In this document: positions 16,173 through 23,899 of the stretch, piece after piece
Numbering within the stretch: position 1 is the stretch's first letter
Layout of the letters: each line of letters begins with the position of its first letter
Source of the DNA: Anaerolineales bacterium
GTDB taxonomy: Bacteria > Chloroflexota > Anaerolineae > Anaerolineales > Villigracilaceae
Assembly (NCBI GenBank): GCA_013360875.1
Contig: JABWAU010000027.1
Span: 1 to 35,936 of the forward strand
DNA length: 35,936 bases
Direction of reading: 5' to 3'
Translations under genes and position numbers: made by a program
The notes under the pieces: generated by a model
Told to the model about the DNA's origin: nothing
Seen by the model: only the letters and a program-made list of their open reading frames with translations
The model's database searches: none

Positions 16173-16880
16173 ATGTTCGGACAACAGTACACAAGCCCCC
16201 TGGCGTCTGCCGCCAAATGGATCTTCTTTGGCTTCTTCATAGTCGTCCTGATGGGTTTTCTTTTAGGGACGAATTTTAAAGATGCCACCTGGCTCAACCG
16301 TGACATTGCTGCCGCTGAGGCGGAGCGCATTCATATTGAAAATGCCTATCAGCAGGAAACCTATAACCTGCAAATAAGACTCGCCGCCGCCAAGACCGAA
16401 GCAGAGATCAGGGAGATCCAGCGGCAGCAGGCTCTGCTGGATGCCAAGTACGCGCACGACATCCAAGCCCTCAGTCAGGACCTGGTGCACCGAGATCTCG
16501 CCTTCCGAACTTGGATGACAGCGCTCACCATCCTCGCAGGCGCATTCGCCCTTTCTCTTCTGCTCAGCACGACCATCTGGGTTGGCTCAAGAGCACGAGT
16601 ATATGTCCAGTCCAATCTACCAAAGGAGGTTCCTATGGCAAAGTATGTTCCCCCAGTCAAGCAGTGGATTCCCAACCTGCCTGAGCGCCAGCCATATGAT
16701 GCACTTGATCCAAAGCAGGTCTTGTTCGAGAACCGCTTGAATGAACGGTTACAGGAAATTGCCGCCGAGCACGAGAAGCAAAAAGAAGCGGAACTGCTGG
16801 CGGCGCGCATGAAATACATCACGGATCCTGCGAAGATGAGCGGCGACAAACGCAACAAACTGCCACTTGCTGGCGATTGA
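16173..16880 (+). CDS. Membrane protein with periplasmic coiled coil, unknown function
   Basis: The 235-residue protein has a membrane segment at about 16-32 (WIFFGFFIVVLMGFLLG), an alanine/glutamate-rich coiled coil (about 44-105, AAAKTEAEIREIQRQQALLD), a second membrane segment at about 113-137 (MTALTILAGAFALSLLL) and a charged tail with a further helix (165-215). The two-helix plan recalls the membrane protein at 14719-15531 on the other side of the shared intergenic region. ATG at 16173 is preferred over the upstream TTG because GGAGAAAGAGAG precedes it. The operator half-site and the AGACAGGTG box upstream hint at co-regulation with the ATPase operon. It lies inside the tRNA-bounded island. 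Function is unknown. Confidence 0.6.
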   Translation: MFGQQYTSPLASAAKWIFFGFFIVVLMGFLLGTNFKDATWLNRDIAAAEAERIHIENAYQQETYNLQIRLAAAKTEAEIREIQRQQALLDAKYAHDIQALSQDLVHRDLAFRTWMTALTILAGAFALSLLLSTTIWVGSRARVYVQSNLPKEVPMAKYVPPVKQWIPNLPERQPYDALDPKQVLFENRLNERLQEIAAEHEKQKEAELLAARMKYITDPAKMSGDKRNKLPLAGD

Positions 16881-16933
16881 GCCCACCGAGTCAGGGACGC
16901 GGTACACAGCGTAACCCTCCTGCCTCGAAAAGC

Positions 16934-17032
16934 ATGAAATTCAACCAAGGAGATTTGGCTAAAACGGTCCAGCCCGCCCCAGAGGACAAGTCAGAAACCC
17001 TCAATCCTGAAGATTATCAACTGGCAAAGTAA
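16934..17032 (+). CDS. Possible 32-residue ORF, unknown
   Basis: The frame gives a hydrophilic acidic peptide starting MKFNQGDLAKTVQ and ending EDYQLAK. There is no good ribosome site before the ATG. It could be a short gene after the membrane protein, or a decayed continuation of it in another frame. A well-placed AAAGGAG follows its stop. Confidence 0.2.
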   Translation: MKFNQGDLAKTVQPAPEDKSETLNPEDYQLAK

Positions 17033-17132
17033 AGGAGCGAAAAAAATGAAAACCCCCACCCATCCAACCAGCCGTGTGACGATGTTTCTCCCGCAGGATC
17101 ATCGCAGCCGGGCGCCGCCGAAGGAAGAGAAA

Positions 17133-17160
17133 AAGAACCCGCCACAGGCGGGTTCTTTTT
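17133..17160 (+). terminator. Intrinsic terminator at the right end of the island
   Basis: The perfect 11-bp stem AAGAACCCGCC (17133-17143) with ACA loop and complement (17147-17157) is followed by a T-run. It is bracketed by A and T runs and so can work in both directions. It ends plus-strand transcription just before the convergent tRNA gene, and probably also ends the tRNA transcript. Confidence 0.8.
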
Positions 17161-17163
17161 CAG

Positions 17164-17236
17164 TGCCGAGGGTGAGATTTGAACTCACGACCAAGGGCTT
17201 ATGAGTCCCCTGCTCTGCCGCTGAGCTACCTCGGCA
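17164..17236 (-). tRNA. tRNA-Met (anticodon CAT)
   Basis: The 73-nt minus-strand gene folds as a full cloverleaf: acceptor TGCCGAG with CTCGGCA, D arm GCTC/GAGC, anticodon loop CTCATAA, and T arm GTGAG-TTCAAAT-CTCAC. CCA is not encoded. The anticodon stem has an A-G mismatch at its loop-proximal pair. CAT could also be a tRNA-Ile2 modified to lysidine, but the anticodon-loop context fits elongator tRNA-Met. Its 3' 43 nt are duplicated at 997-1039. Confidence 0.9.
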
Positions 17237-17332
17237 TGGTCAAAGCGGGGCAAATATTACTATGGGAGTTTGGGTTTGTCAACACGATGATAAACAAGGG
17301 CGTCTGCGATATAATCGGGGTGGAAGCCGAAC

Positions 17333-18247
17333 ATGAAGATACTGGTTTTCAGCAACGACGAAATGGAACGTTCCGTCATCCGGCAGGTGGTGCAGCATAA
17401 TGGACACGAAGTCATCACCGCAGGAAACAGCGACGAAGCGTTGCAACTCCTTCAAAAGGGCGGAATCCGATTCGTAATTGTGGATCGCAGCACGACGGAC
17501 ATGGACGAAAAGCAGTTCATCAAACGCCTGCGGGACTCGCATCCTTCCCGGTATATTTACGTTCTCCTGATCGCATCCAGGGCGCAGGACATGGACATCA
17601 CGATCCCGCGCGGCGGGGCGGACGATTATCTCCACAAACCCGTCGTCCCACTGGAGTTGAAATCGCGCGTGCATCTCGGTCAACGCATGCTGGGGATGGG
17701 GGATAACCTCGTCAGTGCAAAGAAGGCGCTCGAAAAGACCGCCATGTTCGACACGTTGACAGGGACATTGAATGAAACCGCATTCCTTGCTTTCTCACAC
17801 GGAGAGATGGAACGCGCCCGCCGCGAACAATCCCCCTTCAGCATGATCGCATTCGCAATTGACAACCTGAAAAACATCAGGGAAAAACATGGTGAGGCTA
17901 TCGGAAATGACGTGCTCGTCCTGATCGCGCAGACGATCCGTGAGAAAAGCCGTCCTTACGACGGCGTCGGCAGGCATGAGGACAACATCTTTCTCGTCTC
18001 CCTGCCCGGCGTGATCGGTCAGGATGCTGAAAAGATCGCGCAGCGCATCCTCCGAGGCATTCTGAACACGAACATCACCCTGCTCGACGGCACCGCGCTC
18101 GACATCAAAATAAGCGCGGGGATCGTTTCCTCCGTACGCGTTACGATTGCGACAGAGATCGGAGCGCTCGCCAGAAAAGCGATGGAGGCTGCCCTGCGCG
18201 CCCGACAGGAGACCGGGGATACCCACACCCACACGATCTTCCTTTGA
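17333..18247 (+). CDS. Response regulator with degenerate GGDEF domain
   Basis: The 304-residue protein joins a receiver domain (1-120; phosphoacceptor D51 in VIVDRS, conserved lysine in HKPV at 101-104) to a GGDEF-like domain (about 135-295, opening with FDTLTGTLNETAF). At the active site, where cyclases have GGDEF, it reads GRHEDNIF (213-220), so the two glycines and key acidic positions are not kept. It is unlikely to make c-di-GMP and may instead bind nucleotide or act as a dimerising output. No sensor kinase is next to it. It starts 97 nt from the tRNA, outside the island, and converges on azlD with a 2-nt gap. Confidence 0.8.
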   Translation: MKILVFSNDEMERSVIRQVVQHNGHEVITAGNSDEALQLLQKGGIRFVIVDRSTTDMDEKQFIKRLRDSHPSRYIYVLLIASRAQDMDITIPRGGADDYLHKPVVPLELKSRVHLGQRMLGMGDNLVSAKKALEKTAMFDTLTGTLNETAFLAFSHGEMERARREQSPFSMIAFAIDNLKNIREKHGEAIGNDVLVLIAQTIREKSRPYDGVGRHEDNIFLVSLPGVIGQDAEKIAQRILRGILNTNITLLDGTALDIKISAGIVSSVRVTIATEIGALARKAMEAALRARQETGDTHTHTIFL

Positions 18248-18249
18248 AA

Positions 18250-18570
18250 TCACAGGAAAAATTGCAACAGGAACAACACGGCCATTCCGGCGATGATCGT
18301 AACCAGCGTGTTTCTGCTGAACCACGCAATCAGTACAGCCGCCAACCCGGCCAGAAGACGAAAATTCTCCATTGATAGATCCAACGTACCCTCCCGCAAA
18401 AACAATTCGGGAAAGATGATGGCGGACAGGACCGCCGGCGGGACGTAATGTAACGCCCGGCGCATCGTTTCCGGGACTTTGAGCCTTCCAAACAGAAAAA
18501 TGAGCGAAAACCTCATCCCGAACGTAATCAAACCGCCGAAGAGCATCACCAGCCAGATATTCATTCGCAT
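18250..18570 (-). CDS. azlD: AzlD-type branched-chain amino acid transport subunit
   Basis: A 106-residue hydrophobic protein with about four membrane segments (GLITFGMRFSLIFLFGR, YVPPAVLSAIIFPELFL, LAGLAAVLIAWFSRNTL, IAGMAVLFLLQFFL). Length, the conserved P-P-A-V-L motif after the first helix, and the position downstream of azlC identify the small AzlD subunit. AzlCD-type pairs export branched-chain amino acids and analogues. It is separated from azlC by 146 bp holding a 61-bp tandem repeat, so translational coupling is absent here. Confidence 0.85.
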   Translation of the reverse strand: MRMNIWLVMLFGGLITFGMRFSLIFLFGRLKVPETMRRALHYVPPAVLSAIIFPELFLREGTLDLSMENFRLLAGLAAVLIAWFSRNTLVTIIAGMAVLFLLQFFL

Positions 18571-18590
18571 CTCAACCTAATTCAATTATG

Positions 18591-18702
18591 AACTCAGGGA
18601 GCTTGTTCCCGTATCACGCCAGCGAGCTGGCTGACTCCACATTCATTCATGGACTCAGGGTGCTTGCTCCCGCATTTCGCCATCAAGCTGGCTGACTCCA
18701 TA
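18591..18702. repeat. Two tandem copies of a 61-bp repeat between azlC and azlD
   Basis: Copies at about 18592-18640 and 18653-18701 share the blocks ACTCAGGG, GCTTG-TCCCG, AGCTGGCTGACTCCA with a 61-bp period and only scattered mismatches. Each contains short inverted blocks (GGAGTCAGCC and similar) that could fold. They lie in the spacer of an otherwise paired gene set. Confidence 0.7.
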
Positions 18703-18716
18703 TTTTTCGACTTGTG

Positions 18717-19406
18717 CTATTCGCCTTTCTTTTCCAGATAAGTTCCCACGGTAATTCCAACCAAAGCCGCAAGGATCAATCCCAGTTTGTAAGGCAGGGA
18801 ATGGGCGGCCAGGGCGGTCGCGCCGGCGGAGAAAGTCGCCGCAACATAGGGTCGTCCCTTTAACACCGGCACGACCATTGCGATGAACGTCAACGGCAGA
18901 GCGAAATCCAATGACCAGGATTCAGGAATGGCTGTTCCAAGAAAGATCCCCAGCGCAGTGCTGCCCTGCCATGTCCCCCAAAGCGCCAAGCCCGCCCCCA
19001 AAAGAAACCAATGCGCTTGTGGGGTGGCGCCTTCCCGTTCGTACTTGAGGATCGTCGGGGCATAGGCTTCATCGGTGAGGAGATAAGCCAGCAGCGTTTT
19101 CCAACGCGTCGAAAGAGGAGCAAGATACGGGGCGAGCGAGGCGGAGTACAGCACGTGCCGCAGGTTGACGATCGCGACGGTCAACACGATCACAAATCCC
19201 GGCGCGGATTCGCGGAGCAATTGCGCGGTTACAAATTGGGCGGATCCCGCGAACACGATGGAGGACATCGCCTGCGCGGCGGAGGCGGTAAGCCCGGCGT
19301 TCAACGCCAGCGCGCCGTAGATCATGCCGAACGGAAATACGCCGATCAGAAGCGGGACCTCAGAGCGAATCCCCGCCCAGAAGAATTTTGCCTGTTCTTT
19401 CATCAT
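18717..19406 (-). CDS. azlC: AzlC-type branched-chain amino acid transport protein
   Basis: The 229-residue membrane protein carries the AzlC family start (GVFPFGMIYGALALNAGLT), the SSIVFAGSAQFVTAQLL segment with small residues in a membrane helix, and the NLRHVLYSASLAPYL signature. About six or seven membrane helices are visible. With AzlD it forms an exporter for branched-chain amino acids. It starts 3 nt after the acyltransferase stop and close to ilvE, so the run ilvE-acyltransferase-azlC may be co-transcribed and links branched-chain amino acid making with export. No good ribosome site precedes the start, which fits translational coupling. The ATG doublet leaves 19406 or 19403 as start. 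Confidence 0.9.
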   Translation of the reverse strand: MMKEQAKFFWAGIRSEVPLLIGVFPFGMIYGALALNAGLTASAAQAMSSIVFAGSAQFVTAQLLRESAPGFVIVLTVAIVNLRHVLYSASLAPYLAPLSTRWKTLLAYLLTDEAYAPTILKYEREGATPQAHWFLLGAGLALWGTWQGSTALGIFLGTAIPESWSLDFALPLTFIAMVVPVLKGRPYVAATFSAGATALAAHSLPYKLGLILAALVGITVGTYLEKKGE

Positions 19407-19409
19407 CGC

Positions 19410-20129
19410 TTAATGGGGGAGGGGGATGCCTGCATAATGTTCGCCTGCAATATCGAGATACAGGTTTCGTATGGTGGATTCCAACACGCGTTTGATTCGG
19501 ATGCGTTCCTTCACGGGATCGTTGTTGGGGTTGTACGAGACGGGTTTGCCGATCTTGATTTCGCGCGCCTCGGGATGAACCGCCAATGGATAAAAACGCA
19601 GCGGCCGGTTCGTCCTCTGGTAATACATTTCGCCCAATCGCGTGAAGCCTTTGTAAAAGGGGGTCATTTTATACGTTTCGTTCATCGGTCGGGATGGGTC
19701 TTCGGGGAAGATGAGCAGGCTTCTGCCTTCCACGAGATATTCGATGCTGATGCGATACGTCTCGTGGATCTTTTCCCCGCGCCAAACCGGGATGCACTCG
19801 ACCGCGTGAAGCAAACGCACCGACAATTGTGAGAGCAGCCCGGATACGATCCCACTCGACGGGGGCGGAATGTGAAGTTGCGGTTCGACGAAATCCTTTC
19901 GCAGGTATTCCGCCGCCTTGTCCCATTCCATCATGTCGCTGATGACCCAGGGATAGACGCGCACGGGCAGGGAGGACATTACTGCGATCGGTCCGAGAGC
20001 CCCGGCGTGATTGGAGATAAAGACAACCGGGTATTCTTTGGGCAGAGATTCCTCGTTCGCCACCTCCCCGCCCCAAACCCATTCGTTCAGTTCGCCAGCC
20101 AAAAACCAATAGAGCGCGTCGCCTTTCAT
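19410..20129 (-). CDS. PlsC-like acyltransferase family protein
   Basis: A 239-residue protein with the blocks of the PlsC/LPLAT fold: a strand VVFISNHAGALGP (block I), YRISIEYLVEGRSLLIFPEDPSRP (block III, FPED in place of FPEG), and a proline block YPLAVHP (IV). In block I the histidine is kept but the aspartate of HX4D is replaced by glycine (HAGALG), so catalysis may be altered. Usual substrates are lysophosphatidate or other acyl acceptors. Size agrees with the family. It lies between ilvE and azlC on the same strand. Confidence 0.65.
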   Translation of the reverse strand: MKGDALYWFLAGELNEWVWGGEVANEESLPKEYPVVFISNHAGALGPIAVMSSLPVRVYPWVISDMMEWDKAAEYLRKDFVEPQLHIPPPSSGIVSGLLSQLSVRLLHAVECIPVWRGEKIHETYRISIEYLVEGRSLLIFPEDPSRPMNETYKMTPFYKGFTRLGEMYYQRTNRPLRFYPLAVHPEAREIKIGKPVSYNPNNDPVKERIRIKRVLESTIRNLYLDIAGEHYAGIPLPH

Positions 20130-20211
20130 ATTTTAGACTCTACCACGTTCACCCCCCAATTGCCAAATCGTTGTCGCGGCGTCAATGGGGCGAACGGCTC
20201 GAAGGCTAAAA

Positions 20212-21132
20212 CTAATTCACGTGTGTCAGCCAGTGTTCGTACCGTTTAGCCCTGCCGTGAAGGGCATCTTGAAAAACCTTTTGAATCTCCCTTGTGATGG
20301 GACCTGTCTCCCCATTCCCGATCCTGCGGAAATCAATTTCGCGCAAACCCACCACTTCCGCCGCAGTGCCGCAGACGAACACCTCGTCGGCGGTGTACAG
20401 TTGATCGCGTGAGACGGGCTGCTCCAGCACCTCGTAACCCAAATCCCTGGCAATGACAAACAGGGAGTGGCGCGTGATCCCCTCGAGGATGGGGGCGGTG
20501 GAGGGCGTGATAATCTTCCCTCTGCGAACGAGGAAGAGGTTTTCGCCCGTACATTCCGCCACGTATCCCTGCGGGTCGAGCATGATCGCCTCGTCGAAAC
20601 CGAGCCGCGCGGATTCGGTCTTCGCCAGGATGCTGTTGACGTAATTTCCCGAAACCTTGGATTTGGTCATCGAGGCGTTCGGGTGATGACGCGTGAAGGA
20701 GGAGACGTTCGCTCGCACGCCCTTTGAAGCTGCTTCCTCGCCGAGGTAGTTTTTCCACTCCCATACGGCGATGCCCAGGCTGGCTTTCCCGTTATCCAAA
20801 TTCAAGGCGGTGACGCCGGCGTTAAAATAGATCAACGGGCGGATGTAACACTCCGCAAAGCCGTTGACGCGGGTCGTTTCGAGGATGGCGTCCGTCACTG
20901 TTTTCACCGTGAATGGCAGATCGCGAAAGCCGAAAATCTCGGCGGACTCGATCAGGCGTTCCACATGATCCCGCAGGCGAAACACGGCGGGACCATTGTC
21001 CGTCCGGTAGGCGCGTATCCCGTCGAAGAGAGCCGCGCCGTAATGCAGGGCGCCGGTCAGGAAATGGATATTCGCCTTTTCGTATTCGACCAGTTCCCCA
21101 TCCATCCAGATGAATTTCGATTCGGTTCCCAT
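20212..21132 (-). CDS. ilvE: Branched-chain amino acid aminotransferase
   Basis: The 306-residue class IV PLP aminotransferase has the YGAALFDGIRAY start, the PLP lysine K159 in SKVSGNY, AECTGENLF near 192-200, and the C-terminal GTAAEVVGLREID phosphate-binding region. It moves amino groups between leucine, isoleucine or valine and 2-oxoglutarate. The ATG at 21132 has AAGGAGG 5 nt upstream; a TTG one codon before is not needed. It lies just downstream of the redox protein gene (25-nt gap) and upstream of the acyltransferase and azlC. Confidence 0.93.
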   Translation of the reverse strand: MGTESKFIWMDGELVEYEKANIHFLTGALHYGAALFDGIRAYRTDNGPAVFRLRDHVERLIESAEIFGFRDLPFTVKTVTDAILETTRVNGFAECYIRPLIYFNAGVTALNLDNGKASLGIAVWEWKNYLGEEAASKGVRANVSSFTRHHPNASMTKSKVSGNYVNSILAKTESARLGFDEAIMLDPQGYVAECTGENLFLVRRGKIITPSTAPILEGITRHSLFVIARDLGYEVLEQPVSRDQLYTADEVFVCGTAAEVVGLREIDFRRIGNGETGPITREIQKVFQDALHGRAKRYEHWLTHVN

Positions 21133-21157
21133 CAATACCTCCTTCCCTTGCCTTGTC

Positions 21158-22390
21158 TCATTCGCTCCTTCTCATGAACTCGCGTATCGAAATGGACGCC
21201 GCCGCGCCCTCCCCCACCGCCGAAGCGACCTGTTTAGTGCTTCCATGTCTTGCATCCCCCGCAGCGAAAATGCCCGGCACGCTTGTTTCGAACGGCAGCG
21301 GTTCGAGTTCCTCCCTGACGTTGTGTTTCAGATCGTGACCGGTCAGCACGAAGCCATATTTGTCCATCTCAACGCGGCCCTTTGCGAAAGATGTGTTCGG
21401 GGTTTGACCGATGAAGATGAACGCCGCCGCGGGATGGAACTCTCCGACGGTATTCGTTTTATTGTTCCGATATTTGATTGTCTTCAGTTTCGAGTCCCGA
21501 CCTTCGAAGGCTTCGACCTCGGTGTTATAAAGGATTTCCACCTTCGACCCGGGCGCATTGACCTTGTCTATGGCGATCTGGCTGGCAGTCAGCTGATTGC
21601 CGCGTACGAGCAAGGTCACTTTTTCGGTGAAGTTGGTGAGGTGCAATCCCTCCTCCACGGCGGAGTTCCCGCCGCCGACGACCGCGATCTGCTTCGATCC
21701 TTTGTAAAACGGACCGTCGCACGTCGCGCAGAAATGAATGCCCGCGCCGATGTAATCGTCCTCTCCGGGAACTTCCAGCCTGCGATAGGAGGCGCCGGTC
21801 GCGATCAGGACCGCGCGCGAATGATAATGTTTGTCGTCGGAGGCGTACACCTCGTGATAACCCTCCTCCATGTCGAGTCGTTCCACATCCACCGCCTGGA
21901 GGAGTTCCACGCCGAATCGCTTCGCCTGCTGCGCGACGCGCTCGGAGAATTCCTGTCCGCCGATGCCTTCGGGAAAACCGGGGAAGTTATCGAGCCCCAC
22001 CGTAATTCCCGCCTGTCCGCCCAGCCCGGAGCGTTCGATGAGAAGCGTGTCAATGCCTTCGCGGGCGGCGTAGATGGAGGCGGTCAATCCGGCTGGTCCG
22101 CCGCCGACGATGATCAGGTCGTAGTAGGTCTTTTGCGCTTCGGTTTTGATCCCAAGTTTTTTGGCGAGTTCCGCGTTGGTTGGCTCGACCAAAAACGAAC
22201 CGTCTTCAAACACGATGGTTGGGATGATGCGTTTGCCGTCGTTCTTCTCGAGGACGAAGGCTTCGCCGTCCCTGTCCTGTTCGATGTCCACCCATCTGTA
22301 AGGGATGAACTGCTCGCCCAGGAATTTCTTCGAACGGCGGCAATCGGGGCACCAATACGCGCCATAGACTGTAACCCTTGGTTCCATCAT
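21158..22390 (-). CDS. Glutaredoxin-thioredoxin reductase fusion
   Basis: This 410-residue flavoprotein joins an N-terminal glutaredoxin-like domain (1-82, redox pair C14-C17 in YWCPDC, cis-proline in IIPTIV) to a low-molecular-weight thioredoxin reductase (88-405). The reductase has the FAD site GGGPAGL (96-102), the redox pair C221-C224 in CATCDGPFYKG, the NADPH site VVGGGNSAVEEG and the C-terminal FAAGDARHGSTKQV. The fusion probably passes electrons from NADPH through the reductase to its own glutaredoxin domain. GGAGG lies just before the ATG-ATG start. Confidence 0.9.
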   Translation of the reverse strand: MMEPRVTVYGAYWCPDCRRSKKFLGEQFIPYRWVDIEQDRDGEAFVLEKNDGKRIIPTIVFEDGSFLVEPTNAELAKKLGIKTEAQKTYYDLIIVGGGPAGLTASIYAAREGIDTLLIERSGLGGQAGITVGLDNFPGFPEGIGGQEFSERVAQQAKRFGVELLQAVDVERLDMEEGYHEVYASDDKHYHSRAVLIATGASYRRLEVPGEDDYIGAGIHFCATCDGPFYKGSKQIAVVGGGNSAVEEGLHLTNFTEKVTLLVRGNQLTASQIAIDKVNAPGSKVEILYNTEVEAFEGRDSKLKTIKYRNNKTNTVGEFHPAAAFIFIGQTPNTSFAKGRVEMDKYGFVLTGHDLKHNVREELEPLPFETSVPGIFAAGDARHGSTKQVASAVGEGAAASISIREFMRRSE

Positions 22391-22392
22391 TC

Positions 22393-22731
22393 ATTCCTCC
22401 AATAAGTCATTTCAGTAAACCACGGTTTTACAGCAACACGACCGGCAACCTTCATTGCGAGCGATTTTTGCGAAGCAATCCCCTTCCTGGCACAGAGATT
22501 GCTTCGTTGGGAAAAGAGCCCTCCTCGCAATGACAACACGAATCTGTGATTTACTGAATTTCCCTCTACGGACGCTCCCTCGCCGCGTTTTATTTCCCCG
22601 GCTATCAGCAGATCGCGAAAATCTCACATGCTGCGCAGGGTGCGCTCTTCGCGTAGCACGCAATTTCGACGTTAGACGCCTGCGGCAGCGTCAAGTACGC
22701 GCTTTCATGAAGCACTGACCATCAAAATCCG
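22393..22731. other. Intergenic region with a palindromic repeat, no gene seen
   Basis: About 340 bp between the VWA gene stop and the fusion gene start. Apart from the palindromic element at 22452-22535 nothing codes; a GC-rich tail (22570-22700) has short inverted words but no clear structure. Confidence 0.6.
22452..22535. repeat. REP/MITE-like palindromic element
   Basis: The ends TTCATTGCGAG (22452-22462) and CTCGCAATGAC (22525-22535), and internal words GCGAAGCAATC and GATTGCTTCG, form a long interrupted palindrome. Similar TCATTGCGAG...GAAGCAATC elements are dispersed repeats in many bacterial genomes. It probably is a non-autonomous mobile repeat. Confidence 0.75.
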
Positions 22732-23796
22732 CTATCCCAGCGGATGCCAGCGGAAGGACAATGCCATTGCAAGGAGGATCATCAACGTCGCGAAGGCTGT
22801 GAAGAAGACGCTGACCTCGATGGTCTCGCGCGTAACGATCACGTAGGAGGGCAGGTTCTGGAAGACCTCCTCGAGTTCGTCCGCGCTGGTTGCGGCGTAG
22901 TATGCGCCTCCGGTCATATCAGCGATCTGTTTCAGGGTGGTTTCGTCCAATTGCAGGCGGAAATCGCGGAAGTTCTGTTGATTCCACTGGGAGCCGCCCC
23001 AGCCAAAACCGAATTGATCACCGAAACTGTCGCCGCAATCCATAGGCGAAGTGTTGTTCACGGTTCCATACCCAATGGTGTAAACGCGGATACCGCGTGA
23101 AACGGCTTGCGCGGCGGCGGTAAGCGGAAAGGGACCCGCATTGCTCGAGCCGTCCGTCAGGAGGACGATGATGTGGGGAGATAACTCCACCTCGGACGGA
23201 GGCAGTTCAAAGATCCCGGAAGAAGCGGAGACGTTGTCGCTCGGCGCGATGCGGTCGTCTACCTCCGCGAGCGCGTCAATCGAACGAAGAATGGCGCTCC
23301 CGATCGCCGTGCGGCGGGCGGTGGTCAGGTTTTCGATTGCGCTGTGCAGGGCGCGCGTATCGGTTGTGGGTGGCTGCACCAGTTCGGCAAAACCGGCGAA
23401 CGCCACGATCCCGATCTGCCTGCCGGAACGGTGATTTTGAACGAAGGCTTGAGCCGCGTCCTTGGCGACCTCGAGTCGATTGGGAGAAATATCCGTGGCG
23501 CACATACTGCGCGAAACGTCTATGGCAAGAATGATGGTGGCTTGGTTCGAGGGGACGGTGACGGTTGCCACGGGACGTCCCAGCGCCAATATCAGGCTGG
23601 TCAACGCGAGGAGGAAGAGCGCGAACGGCAGGTGTCTCCTCAGCCAGGTCTGATGTGAAGCGGCTTCGCGAACCAGTGAAAGACTCGAATAACGAACGGC
23701 GAATTTCCTGCGCCTTCGCAGGAGGAGAATGTAGGCAACGACGATGAACGGGATGATGGACAACAAAACCAGTAAGGGAGACCAGAGGAAACTCAT
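22732..23796 (-). CDS. VWA-domain membrane protein (BatA/BatB-like)
   Basis: The 354-residue protein has two N-terminal membrane segments (about 6-25 and 57-72), an extracytoplasmic or cytoplasm-facing von Willebrand A domain with MIDAS motif DVSRSM (93-98) and a conserved TDG (LLTDGSSNAG), and a C-terminal membrane segment (about 325-345). A 45-residue insertion with a glycine/tryptophan-rich loop (FGFGWGGSQWNQQNF) interrupts the VWA domain. Together with the VWA gene upstream, DUF58 and MoxR it forms the common MoxR-DUF58-VWA operon, thought to help assemble or insert metals into protein complexes at the membrane. GAGGAGGAAG precedes the start. Confidence 0.88.
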   Translation of the reverse strand: MSFLWSPLLVLLSIIPFIVVAYILLLRRRRKFAVRYSSLSLVREAASHQTWLRRHLPFALFLLALTSLILALGRPVATVTVPSNQATIILAIDVSRSMCATDISPNRLEVAKDAAQAFVQNHRSGRQIGIVAFAGFAELVQPPTTDTRALHSAIENLTTARRTAIGSAILRSIDALAEVDDRIAPSDNVSASSGIFELPPSEVELSPHIIVLLTDGSSNAGPFPLTAAAQAVSRGIRVYTIGYGTVNNTSPMDCGDSFGDQFGFGWGGSQWNQQNFRDFRLQLDETTLKQIADMTGGAYYAATSADELEEVFQNLPSYVIVTRETIEVSVFFTAFATLMILLAMALSFRWHPLG

Positions 23797-23899
23797 TCTT
23801 CCTCCTCATATTCCGCGCACGGGCGGCGCGCATCAACCTGTAAAAGCGCAAAAACTCTCCGCGTCGTCCGTGCGATCCGTGTACGAACGATGTTCAAAT

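Noticed and set aside
1040-17163. Integrase, transposase or phage genes in the island
   Set aside because: All sizeable frames were read; none shows a tyrosine or serine recombinase, transposase or phage structural motif.
17046-17204. 52-residue frame with a good AAAGGAG upstream
   Set aside because: It runs through the terminator hairpin and into the tRNA gene, so the C-terminal half cannot be a real coding region.
21110-22405. 431-residue open frame on the plus strand
   Set aside because: It is the antisense of the well-supported glutaredoxin-thioredoxin reductase gene; high GC leaves the opposite frame open. Other long plus-strand frames at 23744-24670, 25781-26530, 28879-29580 and 33167-34438 are rejected for the same reason.
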